Below, in pieces: positions 53,986 through 63,446 of a stretch of 64,000 nucleotides of DNA (the stretch's first letter is position 1; the number at the start of each line of letters is the position of its first letter). Below the pieces are notes generated by a model. It was not told the DNA's origin and did not search any database. It worked only from the letters and a program-made list of their open reading frames with translations. The stretch lies in contig NZ_RQXV01000015.1 of the NCBI RefSeq assembly GCF_003858655.1, positions 34,020 through 98,019 of the forward strand. Reading direction: 5' to 3'. The translations under genes and the position numbers were made by a program. This stretch comes from Amphritea balenae (GTDB lineage Bacteria > Pseudomonadota > Gammaproteobacteria > Pseudomonadales > Balneatricaceae).

Positions 53986-54575
53986 TGTTTGCTGCTAGCC
54001 GCAAGCGACTGGCTCGCTGGTGGATTTTGTTTTTGTCTCTATTGCTACCACTGTTATGGCTGGTTAAGGATCTGCTGACTAATAATCTGGGGGCAGATCC
54101 TGCCCAGTATCTCGTTAGTCAGCTGGGGTATTGGGCGTTGATCTGTTTATGGATTAGTCTTGCAGTCACTCCACTGCGCCGTCTATTTGGATGGGGTTGG
54201 CTGATACAGCATCGCCGCATGTTTGGTCTTTATGCGTTTTTTTATGCGTCTCTCCATCTATTGGCTTTCGCCACTTTTCTGGCCGGATGGCGGTTGGATA
54301 TTTTGCTAAGAGAAGTGACAGAGCGTCCCTATGTGATAGTGGGCGTACTGGCATTTATTTTACTTTTATCACTGGCTGTGACGTCAACTAAGAAAATGCA
54401 GCGGCGTCTAGGACGACGTTGGCAACAGCTGCATTATCTGATCTATCCGGCCTCTATTCTGATCATTATTCACTTCATTTGGCAGATTCGTTCAGATTAT
54501 GCAGAACAGCTGTTTTTTTCAATTCTGTTGGCATTAATGCTCGGATATCGACTATACATTAAAAGGCGCAGTTAA
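53985..54575 (+). CDS. msrQ: Heme-binding membrane subunit MsrQ
   Basis: The product has 196 aa with six transmembrane helices of the YedZ/ferric-reductase-like family. Histidines in HRRMFGLYAFFYASLHLL and LHYLIYPASILIIIHFIWQ are candidate heme ligands. MsrQ passes electrons from the quinone pool or a flavin reductase to MsrP. It overlaps msrP by one base (TGATG). Confidence 0.95.
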   Translation: MFAASRKRLARWWILFLSLLLPLLWLVKDLLTNNLGADPAQYLVSQLGYWALICLWISLAVTPLRRLFGWGWLIQHRRMFGLYAFFYASLHLLAFATFLAGWRLDILLREVTERPYVIVGVLAFILLLSLAVTSTKKMQRRLGRRWQQLHYLIYPASILIIIHFIWQIRSDYAEQLFFSILLALMLGYRLYIKRRS

Positions 54576-54644
54576 TTCTGGTATCGGTCATTCAACTGGC
54601 TAATCGTTGGTTTTATATGTTACCAGAGCAGGGCGGAGGTCTTT

Positions 54645-54869
54645 ATGTATCCTAACCACTTGCCTGAACGACTGTTACTGCTGTTAGAGATTTTGATAGT
54701 CAGAATCAACGGGATCATGAAGCTTGTATTTGCTGATCCTCCTGATGAAAGGGGGAAGAGGTTTAATATGAAAATGCCATCGTTATTATGGAGTTTGGTG
54801 GCGTCTGCAGCGTTTCTTGTAGCGCTCATAAGTATGCTTTACTGGCTTTTAACTTCGCTGGCAGGATAG
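54645..54869 (+). CDS. Small single-pass membrane protein of unknown function
   Basis: The product has 74 aa. GGAGG lies 5 nt before the ATG. The N-terminal half is amphipathic with a Leu-rich stretch (RLLLLLEILIV), and the C-terminal half has one transmembrane helix (about residues 46-70). It stands between msrQ and the cox cluster. I do not recognise it. Confidence 0.55.
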   Translation: MYPNHLPERLLLLLEILIVRINGIMKLVFADPPDERGKRFNMKMPSLLWSLVASAAFLVALISMLYWLLTSLAG

Positions 54870-55093
54870 ACAGTTTTCAGCGAATTTTACCACTTTATTT
54901 CTCTCTCCGGCAGGGGTGGCTTCAGTGCGCCCCTGCCATTATTGCTCATCATTTTTTTAAACTTGCAGGTTCAGATCAGCTGCTATACTGGCCTATAACC
55001 AAGTGATTTAACTGGAATTGTAGTAAGGGCAAAGGGACCATTTTATAACTTGGTGCACCGCTGTTTGGTATTCAACAGCAAGGAGGCCTGGAT
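54870..55093. other. Intergenic region before the cox cluster
   Basis: This gap should carry the promoter of the cytochrome oxidase operon. An AT-rich stretch and several possible -10 hexamers occur, but none with a good -35. AGGAGG lies just before the coxB ATG. No gene is seen. Confidence 0.45.
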
Positions 55094-56206
55094 ATGAGAT
55101 GTAACAGAAGGGCTCTGCTGTATGCAGGGTTTTTTTATGCGCCGTTGGCCTCAGCTGACTGGCAACTCAATCTTATAGAAGGAGCGACTGAGATCAGTCG
55201 ATCCGTTTATAGCCTGCATATGGTGATTTTTTATATCTGTGTGGCGATTGCGGTTGTGGTCTTCGGTGTGATGTTCTGGTCTATCTTCTGGCATCGCAAA
55301 TCCAGAGGTGCCAAAGCCGCTCATTTTCATGAAAGCACCTGGATCGAAATTCTCTGGACCATTATTCCTGTAGCGATACTTGTCTCTATGGCGGTACCCG
55401 CCAGCACTACCCTGATTCAGATGTACGATAAGAATAATGCAGAGCTGGATATTCAGATAACCGGCTATCAGTGGAAGTGGCGCTATCAATATCTTGACCA
55501 GGATATCGACTTTTTCAGTAACCTGACGACGCCTGCTGATCAGATCAGTAATGAGGCGATTAAGGGGGATAACTATTTACTGGAAGTGGATCGGCCAATG
55601 GTTATTCCTGCAGGGAAAAAAGTACGCTTTCTGATTACCTCGAACGATGTTATTCACTCATGGTGGGTGCCGGCACTGGCAGTAAAAAAAGATGCGGTTC
55701 CCGGTTTTATTAATGAAGCCTGGACGCTGGTAGATCAGCCCGGAATCTATCGCGGACAGTGTGCTGAATTATGCGGTAAAGATCACGGCTTTATGCCGAT
55801 TGTGGTAGAGGTTAAATCTGCAGAAGACTATCAACTTTGGTTGCAGCAGCAAGGGGCTCTGAAATTAGCACAGCAACAGTCAGCTGAACGTGACTGGAGT
55901 GTAGAAGAATTGATGAGTCGCGGTGAAGAGGTTTATAAACAGAGTTGTTTAGCCTGTCATCAGGCTGAAGGTCAGGGGATTCCAAATGTATTTCCTGCAT
56001 TGGCGGGCAGTCCGTTGATGAATGAAACGGTGGATGAACATATTGATGTGGTTCTGAATGGTCGCTCTGGTACTGCGATGCAGGCATTTGCTGAACAGTT
56101 GAGTGCTTCGGATCTGGCCGCAGTGATTACCTATGAGCGAGGTGCCTGGGGTAATCAGGGTGGGGCTGTTTCGGTTCAGCAGATAAAAGAGATGCTGAAG
56201 GAGTAG
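55094..56206 (+). CDS. coxB: Cytochrome c oxidase subunit II with fused cytochrome c domain
   Basis: The product has 370 aa. A signal-like N-terminus, two transmembrane helices (about residues 37-60 and 83-105) and a CuA domain with CAELCGKDHGFMPI precede a C-terminal cytochrome c domain with C285-x-x-C288-H289. The fused heme makes this a caa3-like subunit II that can accept electrons directly. AGGAGG lies upstream. It is first in the cox operon. Confidence 0.95.
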   Translation: MRCNRRALLYAGFFYAPLASADWQLNLIEGATEISRSVYSLHMVIFYICVAIAVVVFGVMFWSIFWHRKSRGAKAAHFHESTWIEILWTIIPVAILVSMAVPASTTLIQMYDKNNAELDIQITGYQWKWRYQYLDQDIDFFSNLTTPADQISNEAIKGDNYLLEVDRPMVIPAGKKVRFLITSNDVIHSWWVPALAVKKDAVPGFINEAWTLVDQPGIYRGQCAELCGKDHGFMPIVVEVKSAEDYQLWLQQQGALKLAQQQSAERDWSVEELMSRGEEVYKQSCLACHQAEGQGIPNVFPALAGSPLMNETVDEHIDVVLNGRSGTAMQAFAEQLSASDLAAVITYERGAWGNQGGAVSVQQIKEMLKE

Positions 56207-56210
56207 GGGT

Positions 56211-57815
56211 ATGGGTAGCGTAGAGCATGCAGTAAGCGAAACAGAGCAGCATGGTCCGGCGAAAGGGATCACGCGCTGGCTTTACACCACCAACCATAAG
56301 GATATCGGTACGCTGTATCTGCTATTCAGCTTGCTGATGTTTTTTGTTGGCGGTTGTATGGCGCTCACAATCAGAGCAGAGCTGTTTCAGCCAGGTTTAC
56401 AGTTGATTGTGCCTGAATTTTTTAATCAGATGACCACGATGCATGGTTTGATCATGGTGTTTGGTGCAGTGATGCCCGCCTTTGTCGGTTTGGCAAACTG
56501 GATGATCCCAATGATGGTGGGTGCACCTGATATGGCATTACCCAGAATGAATAACTGGAGTTTCTGGATTCTTCCTTTTGCCTTCAGCATGATGCTCTCC
56601 ACCCTTTTTATGGCAGGGGGCGGACCTAATTTTGGCTGGACCTTTTACGCCCCTCTTTCAACCACTTATGCGCCTCCTAGTGTAACCTTTTTTATTTTTG
56701 CCGTTCATATGATGGGAATCAGCTCGATTATGGGGGCGATCAATGTGATTGCGACCATTCTTAATATGCGGGCACCGGGTATGAAACTAATGGATATGCC
56801 TCTGTTTGTCTGGACCTGGCTGATTACTGCATTTCTGTTAATCGCGGTTATGCCGGTATTGGCCGGTGTAGTGACAATGATGCTGATGGATATTCATTTT
56901 GATACCAGCTTCTTCAATGCTGCCGGCGGTGGTGATCCGGTTTTATTTCAGCATGTCTTTTGGTTCTTTGGCCATCCGGAAGTGTACATAATGATTTTGC
57001 CTGCTTTTGGTGTGGTTTCTGAGATTATTCCTACCTTTGCCCGTAAGCGTCTGTTTGGCTATGTATCGATGGTATACGCGACCAGCTCCATTGCCATTTT
57101 GTCATTTATTGTGTGGGCGCATCATATGTTTACCGTCGGTATGCCCTTGGCTGGGGAATTGTTTTTTATGTTTACGACGATGCTGATTGCAGTACCAACC
57201 GGGGTCAAAGTATTTAACTGGATCGCAACGATGTTCCGGGGTTCAATGACTTTCGAAACACCTATGTTGTTTGCTCTGGCTTTTGTGGTGCTTTTTACTA
57301 TCGGTGGTTTTTCAGGACTGATGCTGGCGATAGCGCCGGCTGATTTCCAGTACCATGATACCTACTTTGTGGTTGCGCATTTTCATTACGTTCTGGTGCC
57401 AGGATCGATCTTTTCAATTATGGCTGCAGCCTATTACTGGCTGCCTAAGTGGACTGGCCATATGTATAACGAAACTATGGGTAAGCTACATTTCTGGCTC
57501 TCCTTTATTGGTGTGAATGTAACTTTCTTTCCGATGCACTTTTTGGGGTTGGCGGGTATGCCAAGGCGGATACCTGATTATGCATTGCAGTTTTCCGATT
57601 TTAATATGGTCGCCACCTTTGGTGCGTTTCTGTTTGGTTTTTCGCAGCTTATTTTTGTTTATAACCTGGTCTGCTGTATTCGCTCAGGAGAGAAAGCTAC
57701 CGCTAGGGTTTGGGAAGGTAGCCACGGTCTTGAGTGGACACTGCCTTCTCCACCACCTTACCACTCTTTTACAGAACCTCCGGAACTCGACAAAAATAAT
57801 ACCGGGCAAAGTTGA
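56211..57815 (+). CDS. ctaD: Cytochrome c oxidase subunit I
   Basis: The product has 534 aa with twelve transmembrane helices. The heme a and a3-CuB ligands are seen in TMHGLIMVFGAV, WFFGHPEVYIMILP, IVWAHHMF and VVAHFHYVLVPG. The E of GHPEVY marks a type A oxidase with a D-channel. It reduces oxygen to water and pumps protons. It starts 4 nt after coxB. Confidence 0.97.
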   Translation: MGSVEHAVSETEQHGPAKGITRWLYTTNHKDIGTLYLLFSLLMFFVGGCMALTIRAELFQPGLQLIVPEFFNQMTTMHGLIMVFGAVMPAFVGLANWMIPMMVGAPDMALPRMNNWSFWILPFAFSMMLSTLFMAGGGPNFGWTFYAPLSTTYAPPSVTFFIFAVHMMGISSIMGAINVIATILNMRAPGMKLMDMPLFVWTWLITAFLLIAVMPVLAGVVTMMLMDIHFDTSFFNAAGGGDPVLFQHVFWFFGHPEVYIMILPAFGVVSEIIPTFARKRLFGYVSMVYATSSIAILSFIVWAHHMFTVGMPLAGELFFMFTTMLIAVPTGVKVFNWIATMFRGSMTFETPMLFALAFVVLFTIGGFSGLMLAIAPADFQYHDTYFVVAHFHYVLVPGSIFSIMAAAYYWLPKWTGHMYNETMGKLHFWLSFIGVNVTFFPMHFLGLAGMPRRIPDYALQFSDFNMVATFGAFLFGFSQLIFVYNLVCCIRSGEKATARVWEGSHGLEWTLPSPPPYHSFTEPPELDKNNTGQS

Positions 57816-57823
57816 GGTGGGAT

Positions 57824-58399
57824 ATGAGTCAACAACAGCAACCTAATCGCACGCTTATCATTCGGCTTATTGCCGGAGCGGTGCTGATGTTTGGTTTTGG
57901 TTTTCTGTTAGTACCTCTCTACGATGTTTTTTGTCAGGTGACCGGGCTAAATGGCAAGGTATTGAACACCGGTCCGGTACAGGATGTTAATGCTGACCCG
58001 CAGCGCCGCGTACGGGTGCAGTTTATTGCCGTCAATAATGAATCCATGCCCTGGCGTTTCAGGCCTGAGCAGTCTCAATTGACGGTATATCCCGGGCAGA
58101 TGAAGCAAACAGCATTTATCGCAATGAATCCGACCTCATCTACTATGATTGGCCAGGCCGTACCTAGTGTCGCGCCGTCTGAAGCTGCTGAGTTTTTGCA
58201 TAAGGTAAATTGTTTCTGTTTTGAGCAACAGCCCCTTGATGCCGGTGAGCAACGTGCTATGCCGCTGGTGTTTGTTATTGATGCAGCGCTGCCTGAGCAT
58301 ATTAAGACAGTTACGCTCTCCTATACCTTATTTGATATCACCCCTGATACCGGCCCGGTTGCTGCTGTAACTGAAGAGCCGGAAAGGAGGAACTTATGA
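57824..58399 (+). CDS. ctaG: Cytochrome c oxidase assembly protein CtaG/Cox11
   Basis: The product has 191 aa from the ATG at 57824 with GAGG 7 nt upstream; the frame is open to 57812. One N-terminal helix (about residues 11-32) is followed by a periplasmic Cox11 domain with the copper-binding KVNCFCFEQQPLDAGE motif. It delivers copper to the CuB centre of subunit I. Its stop overlaps the subunit III start. Confidence 0.94.
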   Translation: MSQQQQPNRTLIIRLIAGAVLMFGFGFLLVPLYDVFCQVTGLNGKVLNTGPVQDVNADPQRRVRVQFIAVNNESMPWRFRPEQSQLTVYPGQMKQTAFIAMNPTSSTMIGQAVPSVAPSEAAEFLHKVNCFCFEQQPLDAGEQRAMPLVFVIDAALPEHIKTVTLSYTLFDITPDTGPVAAVTEEPERRNL

Positions 58400-59280
58400 C
58401 TAGCCAGTCCTACTATGTACCCGCTCAGAGTCGCTGGCCAATTCTCGCTTCTATCGCGCTATTTTTGATGGCCTTTGGTGCGGGATCGCTCATCAATGCT
58501 ATGAGTGCTGATACAGGCGGGGGCTCAGGTCTTATTATGTTGTTACTGGGCTCGCTTTGCATGGGGCTGATACTAACTGGCTGGTTTGGTCATGTTATCG
58601 ATGAGAGTCGTCAGGGCTTATATTCGGATCAGATGGATCGCTCGTTCCGGTGGGGGATGAGCTGGTTTATTTTTTCAGAGGTTATGTTCTTTGCGGCATT
58701 CTTCGGCACATTATTTTATGTGCGTACTCTGGCTGTTCCCTGGCTCGGCGGCGAAGGTGATAAAGGTGTTTCAAATATGCTCTGGCAAGATTTTTCTGCC
58801 AGCTGGCCGTTAATGCAAACACCGGACATGGATGCGTTTCCTGGTCCTGCCGGATTGATAGATCCCTGGCACCTGCCATTGCTGAATACCCTGTTGCTGG
58901 TTACTTCAAGCGTAACAGTCACCATCGCCCATTATCGTTTAAAGCAGGACCGTCGTTCTCAAGTGATCGGTTGGTTGGCGCTTACTATCGCTCTTGGTTT
59001 TGCTTTCATAGTATTTCAGGCCCTTGAGTATGCTGAGGCGTACGATGAACTTGGACTAACTCTGCATGCCGGAATTTATGGGGCAACTTTTTTTATTCTG
59101 ACAGGGTTTCACGGTATGCATGTGACGCTGGGGGCGCTGATGCTGGTGATAATTATGCTACGGGTGATACGAGGGCATTTTGAACCAGATCACCATTTCG
59201 GCTTTGAGGCGGTTTCCTGGTACTGGCACTTCGTAGATGTGGTCTGGATAGGGCTGTTTCTGTTTGTTTACCTGATATGA
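58396..59280 (+). CDS. ctaE: Cytochrome c oxidase subunit III
   Basis: The product has 294 aa with seven transmembrane helices. Conserved COX3 segments include SEVMFFAAFFGTLFYVR, LTGFHGMHVTLGALML and SWYWHFVDVVWIGLFLFVYL. It binds lipid and supports proton uptake stability of the oxidase. ATGA overlap with ctaG, GGAGG upstream. Confidence 0.96.
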   Translation: MTSQSYYVPAQSRWPILASIALFLMAFGAGSLINAMSADTGGGSGLIMLLLGSLCMGLILTGWFGHVIDESRQGLYSDQMDRSFRWGMSWFIFSEVMFFAAFFGTLFYVRTLAVPWLGGEGDKGVSNMLWQDFSASWPLMQTPDMDAFPGPAGLIDPWHLPLLNTLLLVTSSVTVTIAHYRLKQDRRSQVIGWLALTIALGFAFIVFQALEYAEAYDELGLTLHAGIYGATFFILTGFHGMHVTLGALMLVIIMLRVIRGHFEPDHHFGFEAVSWYWHFVDVVWIGLFLFVYLI

Positions 59281-59284
59281 AATT

Positions 59285-59503
59285 TCAGGAATCAGGTATT
59301 GGAAAGGCCGTCCTAAGCTGCAAGTCACCGGAGTAGACACCCAGCAATATGATGAGGAGAAGAAAGATGGCAAGGGATACGCGTAATACGAGCGATTGTA
59401 CTGTTCGATGAGATCGGCTTTGGTCTTTGAGCAGGAAGTACAGGCCAGCAAACAGGCTGATGATGATGGCGATAAAAATAAATACGATCAGTGATTTAAT
59501 CAT
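59285..59503 (-). CDS. DUF2909-type twin-transmembrane small protein, antisense within the cox cluster
   Basis: The product has 72 aa from the ATG at 59503, with GGAG upstream. Two transmembrane helices (about residues 4-23 and 42-60) with a basic loop between (KDQSRSHR) match the DUF2909 twin-helix family, which commonly sits opposite the cox genes in pseudomonads. It ends 4 bp from the ctaE stop and starts 21 bp from the surf1 start, so it lies wholly opposite the cox transcript. The role is unknown, perhaps oxidase assembly. Confidence 0.8.
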   Translation of the reverse strand: MIKSLIVFIFIAIIISLFAGLYFLLKDQSRSHRTVQSLVLRVSLAIFLLLIILLGVYSGDLQLRTAFPIPDS

Positions 59504-59524
59504 GAGTACGTCTCCGGTGTCCTT

Positions 59525-60235
59525 ATGAGTAAAGTTCAGCAAAGAGTCTGGATCAAGCATCTGATTATCTTGTTGGTGTTGTTTTTTATACCGCTACTGT
59601 TGTGGTTGGGTGTCTGGCAGCTTAATCGTGCAGAAGAAAAAAAGATCATTATCGAGCGTTGGGATAATGCTCCTCAGTTAATGAATAGGTTGCCGGAATT
59701 GTCGCAGGCAGGGAAGGTTAAGGTGAACTTAACTGGACAAATTATTCAACAGCCGGTGTATTTGTTGGATAACCGAACCCGTAACGGTCAGGTTGGCTAT
59801 GAGCTGGTTGTTCTGTTTCAACCTGAAGCTTCCACTTCCCTGGTGTTGGTAAATCTGGGCTGGTTAAAGGCTCCTCGAACACGGCAACAATTGCCGCAGA
59901 TAGTGTTGCCAAAAGGACCAATATCAATCTCTGGCCGATTAGTGTCATCAACAAAGCCGATGCAACTGGAAGAAGATACTTGGCCGGTAGCGGATGTTGT
60001 ACGTGTTCAATCCATAGATATTACACGCCTGCAGCAATTGCATTCCGCTTTATATAAGGCCGTACTGCTGAGTGAGATCAGCCTTGTTTCTAATCTGGAG
60101 GTTGGCTGGCCGGTAGTGAATATGTCGCCAGAGAGGCATTTGGGCTATGCATTGCAATGGTTTGGCCTGGCGCTGGTATTGATTATCGGATCTGGCCTGA
60201 TGTTATGGGGAAGCTTAAAGAGGCGGGCAATATGA
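59525..60235 (+). CDS. SURF1-family oxidase assembly protein
   Basis: The product has 236 aa. Two transmembrane helices, near residues 10-30 and 212-230, flank the periplasmic domain, the SURF1/Shy1 arrangement. Signatures include LGVWQLNRAEEKK near the N-terminus and NLEVGWPVVNMSPERHLGYALQWFGLA near the C-terminus. SURF1 inserts heme a into subunit I. Its TGA overlaps the next ATG. Confidence 0.92.
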   Translation: MSKVQQRVWIKHLIILLVLFFIPLLLWLGVWQLNRAEEKKIIIERWDNAPQLMNRLPELSQAGKVKVNLTGQIIQQPVYLLDNRTRNGQVGYELVVLFQPEASTSLVLVNLGWLKAPRTRQQLPQIVLPKGPISISGRLVSSTKPMQLEEDTWPVADVVRVQSIDITRLQQLHSALYKAVLLSEISLVSNLEVGWPVVNMSPERHLGYALQWFGLALVLIIGSGLMLWGSLKRRAI

Positions 60236-60720
60236 TTATCGGTGAGACCATTAATATACCTCCACCTAAAAGAGGTGTGCCTGGTGTGGTTTTCTGGCTG
60301 ATTTGGGGCGCGGCATTAATACCTCTATTGGTCGCTAGTATTGCATTCCTATCCGGTTGGCGGCCTGTTGATCAGATTAATAGCGGGCATTTATATGACT
60401 CGGGATTACGTATAGAAGAGGTTAGCGCTTTGCAGGAGGTCGATCTGGTTCCTGGCAAGTGGCAACTGATCTTACTGGTGAATGCGCAGTGCGATCAACA
60501 GTGTGAAACCTGGAAAAAACTACTGCCTAATGTTCACCTTTCTCTTGGGCGAGAACGTCAGCGTGTCAGTTATCAGCAATTTGAAACAGAAGAGGTTTCC
60601 AATGGTCTTGCTGTTGTCGACCCATTGGGATTTATGGTGATTAAGTATGGGCTTGAGCAGTCACCGCAGAGTGTATTGAAAGACCTCAAACGTTTGCTGA
60701 AAGTTTCAAAGGTGGGCTGA
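60232..60720 (+). CDS. Membrane-anchored thioredoxin-like protein with CxxxC motif, cox cluster
   Basis: The product has 162 aa from the ATG at 60232 (ATGA overlap with surf1). One transmembrane helix (about residues 18-41) is followed by a periplasmic domain whose layout matches a thioredoxin-like fold: a strand ending in C87-x3-C91, and later DPLGFMVIKYG followed by a C-terminal helix LKDLKRLLK. The Cx3C spacing is that of Sco copper chaperones, though a distal histidine is not apparent. The equivalent hypothetical protein sits here in pseudomonads. A role in copper or thiol handling for the CuA site is inferred. Confidence 0.75.
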   Translation: MIIGETINIPPPKRGVPGVVFWLIWGAALIPLLVASIAFLSGWRPVDQINSGHLYDSGLRIEEVSALQEVDLVPGKWQLILLVNAQCDQQCETWKKLLPNVHLSLGRERQRVSYQQFETEEVSNGLAVVDPLGFMVIKYGLEQSPQSVLKDLKRLLKVSKVG

Positions 60721-60723
60721 GTC

Positions 60724-61737
60724 ATGAATACCAGCTTACCGCTGATGCTTAGCAGGATCGCAATTGGTCTGGCAATTATAGTGATCTTGTTAGGGGGCTG
60801 GACCCGAATAATGGATGCTGGCTTAGGTTGTCCTGACTGGCCCGGCTGTTTTGGGCAGTTAGTTGTACCTATGACTGCTGATTCCATTGCAGCCGCAGAA
60901 CAACTATTCGTTGATCAGAAGGTTGATCAACAGAAGGGCTGGCTTGAAATGGTGCATAGATATTTTGCAGGTACGCTGGGTTTAATTATTTTAGGACTAG
61001 CGTGGCTGGGGTGGCAGCGACGTCATATTCAGGGCTATCCGGTTGGTTTGTCCATCGTTTTACTGGCGCTGGTGGTAGGGCAGGGCGTGTTTGGGATGTG
61101 GACCGTTACCCTAAAATTGTTGCCGCAGATAGTGACGATGCACTTATTGGGGGGGCTGTTAACGCTGACCCTGTTGATTAGTCTTTCTAATAGAATTGGC
61201 CGACTGGGATGCTCAATAAATAACTATCCCTGTAAGAGCAACTCCCGTGAATGGCTAATGCAATTGGCCGTCATAGTGTTGTTTGCTCAGATATTGTTGG
61301 GAGGCTGGACCAGCGCAAACTATGCTGGCTGGGCTTGTAATCACTGGGCTAGCTGCACTAAAGAGACTACTTCTGAGCTGGATTTCAGAACAGGGTTTAG
61401 TCTGAGCTTTGATCAGCAAAAAAATTATCAGGGCGGTGTACTGCCTCAGCCTGCAAGGGCTGCTATTCAGATGGTTCACAGGAGCGGAGCGCTTGTGGCG
61501 GTTATTACATTAATGCTGGTGGCTATTCGTTCAGTATCGGCTACGGCATGCCGAAAACCGGCATTTGTTCTGATCGTGCTGTTGGTGCTGCAGTCATTGC
61601 TGGGCTTTGCAAATGCCTTGTTAGGGGTTCCTGAGCTATTAGCACTAATACATCATGCCGGAGCGTTGGGATTATTACTGAGTTTGTTATGGCTGAAGCA
61701 GCGTTATGAATCGGAGAGGGTTTATGGAAAACAGTAA
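60724..61737 (+). CDS. ctaA: Heme A synthase CtaA/Cox15
   Basis: The product has 337 aa with eight transmembrane helices. Conserved histidines and motifs are GGWTRIMDAGLGCPDWPGC, EMVHRYFAG, MHLLGG, VHRSGALVA and IHHAGALG. It oxidises the heme O methyl to formyl, giving heme A. It is directly upstream of and overlaps ctaB by 14 nt. Confidence 0.95.
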   Translation: MNTSLPLMLSRIAIGLAIIVILLGGWTRIMDAGLGCPDWPGCFGQLVVPMTADSIAAAEQLFVDQKVDQQKGWLEMVHRYFAGTLGLIILGLAWLGWQRRHIQGYPVGLSIVLLALVVGQGVFGMWTVTLKLLPQIVTMHLLGGLLTLTLLISLSNRIGRLGCSINNYPCKSNSREWLMQLAVIVLFAQILLGGWTSANYAGWACNHWASCTKETTSELDFRTGFSLSFDQQKNYQGGVLPQPARAAIQMVHRSGALVAVITLMLVAIRSVSATACRKPAFVLIVLLVLQSLLGFANALLGVPELLALIHHAGALGLLLSLLWLKQRYESERVYGKQ

Positions 61738-62626
61738 TCAAAATACACTGCAATCCGACGATATCTGGCGAGAATACCTGGAGCTCTGTAAACCGCGTGT
61801 CGTGGCTGTAATGCTGCTTACTGCAGTGGTCGGAATGTGCCTTGCAACTCCCGGGCTACCTCCGCTTAATCTTGTTATCAGCGCAACACTGGGAATTGGT
61901 TTGATGGCGGCGGGGGCTGCAGCGGTTAACCATGTTATGGATCGTAATATAGATGCCAAGATGGCTCGAACACATCGAAGGCCTCTGCCTCAAGGGAAGA
62001 TCGCTGCGAGTAATGCTCTGCAGTTTGCGGCAGTTTTAGCTGTATTGGGCATGCTGATCCTGATTTATGGAACCAATATGCTGACGGCATGGCTGACATT
62101 GGCAGCACTGATTGGCTACGCTGTTATTTATACAGTTGTGCTGAAACGGGCGACACCCTTGAATATTGTGATTGGTGGTATTGCCGGTGCGGCTCCACCA
62201 TTGTTGGGCTGGGTTGCTATAACAGGGCAGGTAGAACCAGATAGTTTACTGTTGGTGTTAATTATTTTTGCCTGGACTCCACCGCATTTTTGGGCGCTTT
62301 GTATTCATAAAAAAGATGATTACGCCCGGGCAGGAATACCTATGCTGCCGGTAACCCATGGAGAGGCTTACACCCGATTACAAATTCTGTTGTACACAGT
62401 GCTTATGGTGTTAACGACGCTATTTCCTTACATGACAGGCATGAGCGGTGGCCTATATCTGGTGGGGGTAATGTTGCTTAACATACGCTTTTTATATTGG
62501 GCGATCAGGGTCTATAAAGCTATAGATCAAGCGGCTCCGTTGGCGATGTTCTGGTATAGCGTAAAATATATTATGTGGTTATTTTGTGTTCTTTTACTCG
62601 ATCACTACAGTATGGGACTAAACTAA
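61724..62626 (+). CDS. ctaB: Protoheme IX farnesyltransferase (heme O synthase)
   Basis: The product has 300 aa from the ATG at 61724, preceded by GGAGAGG; the first in-frame ATG is at 61706. It is a UbiA-family prenyltransferase with nine helices and the aspartate motifs NHVMDRNIDAKMARTHRRPLPQG and HKKDDYARAGIPMLP. It farnesylates heme B to heme O for CtaA. It is the last enzyme gene of the cox cluster. Confidence 0.95.
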   Translation: MENSNQNTLQSDDIWREYLELCKPRVVAVMLLTAVVGMCLATPGLPPLNLVISATLGIGLMAAGAAAVNHVMDRNIDAKMARTHRRPLPQGKIAASNALQFAAVLAVLGMLILIYGTNMLTAWLTLAALIGYAVIYTVVLKRATPLNIVIGGIAGAAPPLLGWVAITGQVEPDSLLLVLIIFAWTPPHFWALCIHKKDDYARAGIPMLPVTHGEAYTRLQILLYTVLMVLTTLFPYMTGMSGGLYLVGVMLLNIRFLYWAIRVYKAIDQAAPLAMFWYSVKYIMWLFCVLLLDHYSMGLN

Positions 62627-62750
62627 CCTAAGAGCTTTGATAAAAAAGACTGTCACTGACAGATAATTGAAACCGTAAATACAGGAGAAACGGTTAATTT
62701 TAAAACCATAATAAGGCTGTTGGTGAACGCAGTCTTGGGAGGTTAGATCT

Positions 62751-63356
62751 ATGTTTTTACAACATATGTGGGGAGTAATGTATGACCCCAAGCATGAGTG
62801 GAGGGATATTCATAAAGAACATTACTCCATGATGCACTGCTTTATGGCACAGATAAGTATTCTGGCTGCAATTCCAGCCTTGTCACTATTTATCGGAACG
62901 ACCCAGATAGGTTGGAGTGTATCCGGTGGTGAGTTTGTGAAGCTAACGATGGGAAGTGCATTGATGGCTGCAATCGCGTTTTACGCCGCTATGTGGTTCG
63001 CGGTTGGGTTTATAGCATTTACAATCCACTGGATGGAAAAAACCTATGGCGGTAATGTCTCGCTAGATGAGTGTATGGTACTGACAACATTTACAGCAAC
63101 ACCGCTGTTCCTGGCCGGTATTGTTGGTCTGTATCCGGTACTCTGGTTAAATGTTTTGGTCGGTATGGTTGCGCTTTGTTATACCGTCTATCTGCTATAC
63201 ACGGGTGTTCCGGAAATAATGCAAATTGAAGAAGACAGAGCATTCTTTTTTGCATCATCAATATTGACGGTTGGTTTGTGTGTTCTGGTAGGTCTGTTGG
63301 CTACAACAGTCATTTTATGGAGTACATTTATCCCCCTTAGCTATGTGAGTGGATAG
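62751..63356 (+). CDS. Yip1-family membrane protein
   Basis: The product has 201 aa. A short cytoplasmic N-terminus (DPKHEWRDIHKEH) is followed by five hydrophobic helices, the Yip1/DUF1282 pattern. Function is unknown; bacterial members are general membrane proteins. GGAGG lies upstream. It follows ctaB by 124 nt and may have its own promoter. A very strong terminator follows. Confidence 0.82.
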   Translation: MFLQHMWGVMYDPKHEWRDIHKEHYSMMHCFMAQISILAAIPALSLFIGTTQIGWSVSGGEFVKLTMGSALMAAIAFYAAMWFAVGFIAFTIHWMEKTYGGNVSLDECMVLTTFTATPLFLAGIVGLYPVLWLNVLVGMVALCYTVYLLYTGVPEIMQIEEDRAFFFASSILTVGLCVLVGLLATTVILWSTFIPLSYVSG

Positions 63357-63446
63357 CTAAACAGAGATTCACAAGTGTCTAGGACAGAAAGCTTTGTATT
63401 CTAAATAGAATCTAGAAGGCGCTTTGTGACTTGCTAGAAAAAGCAT

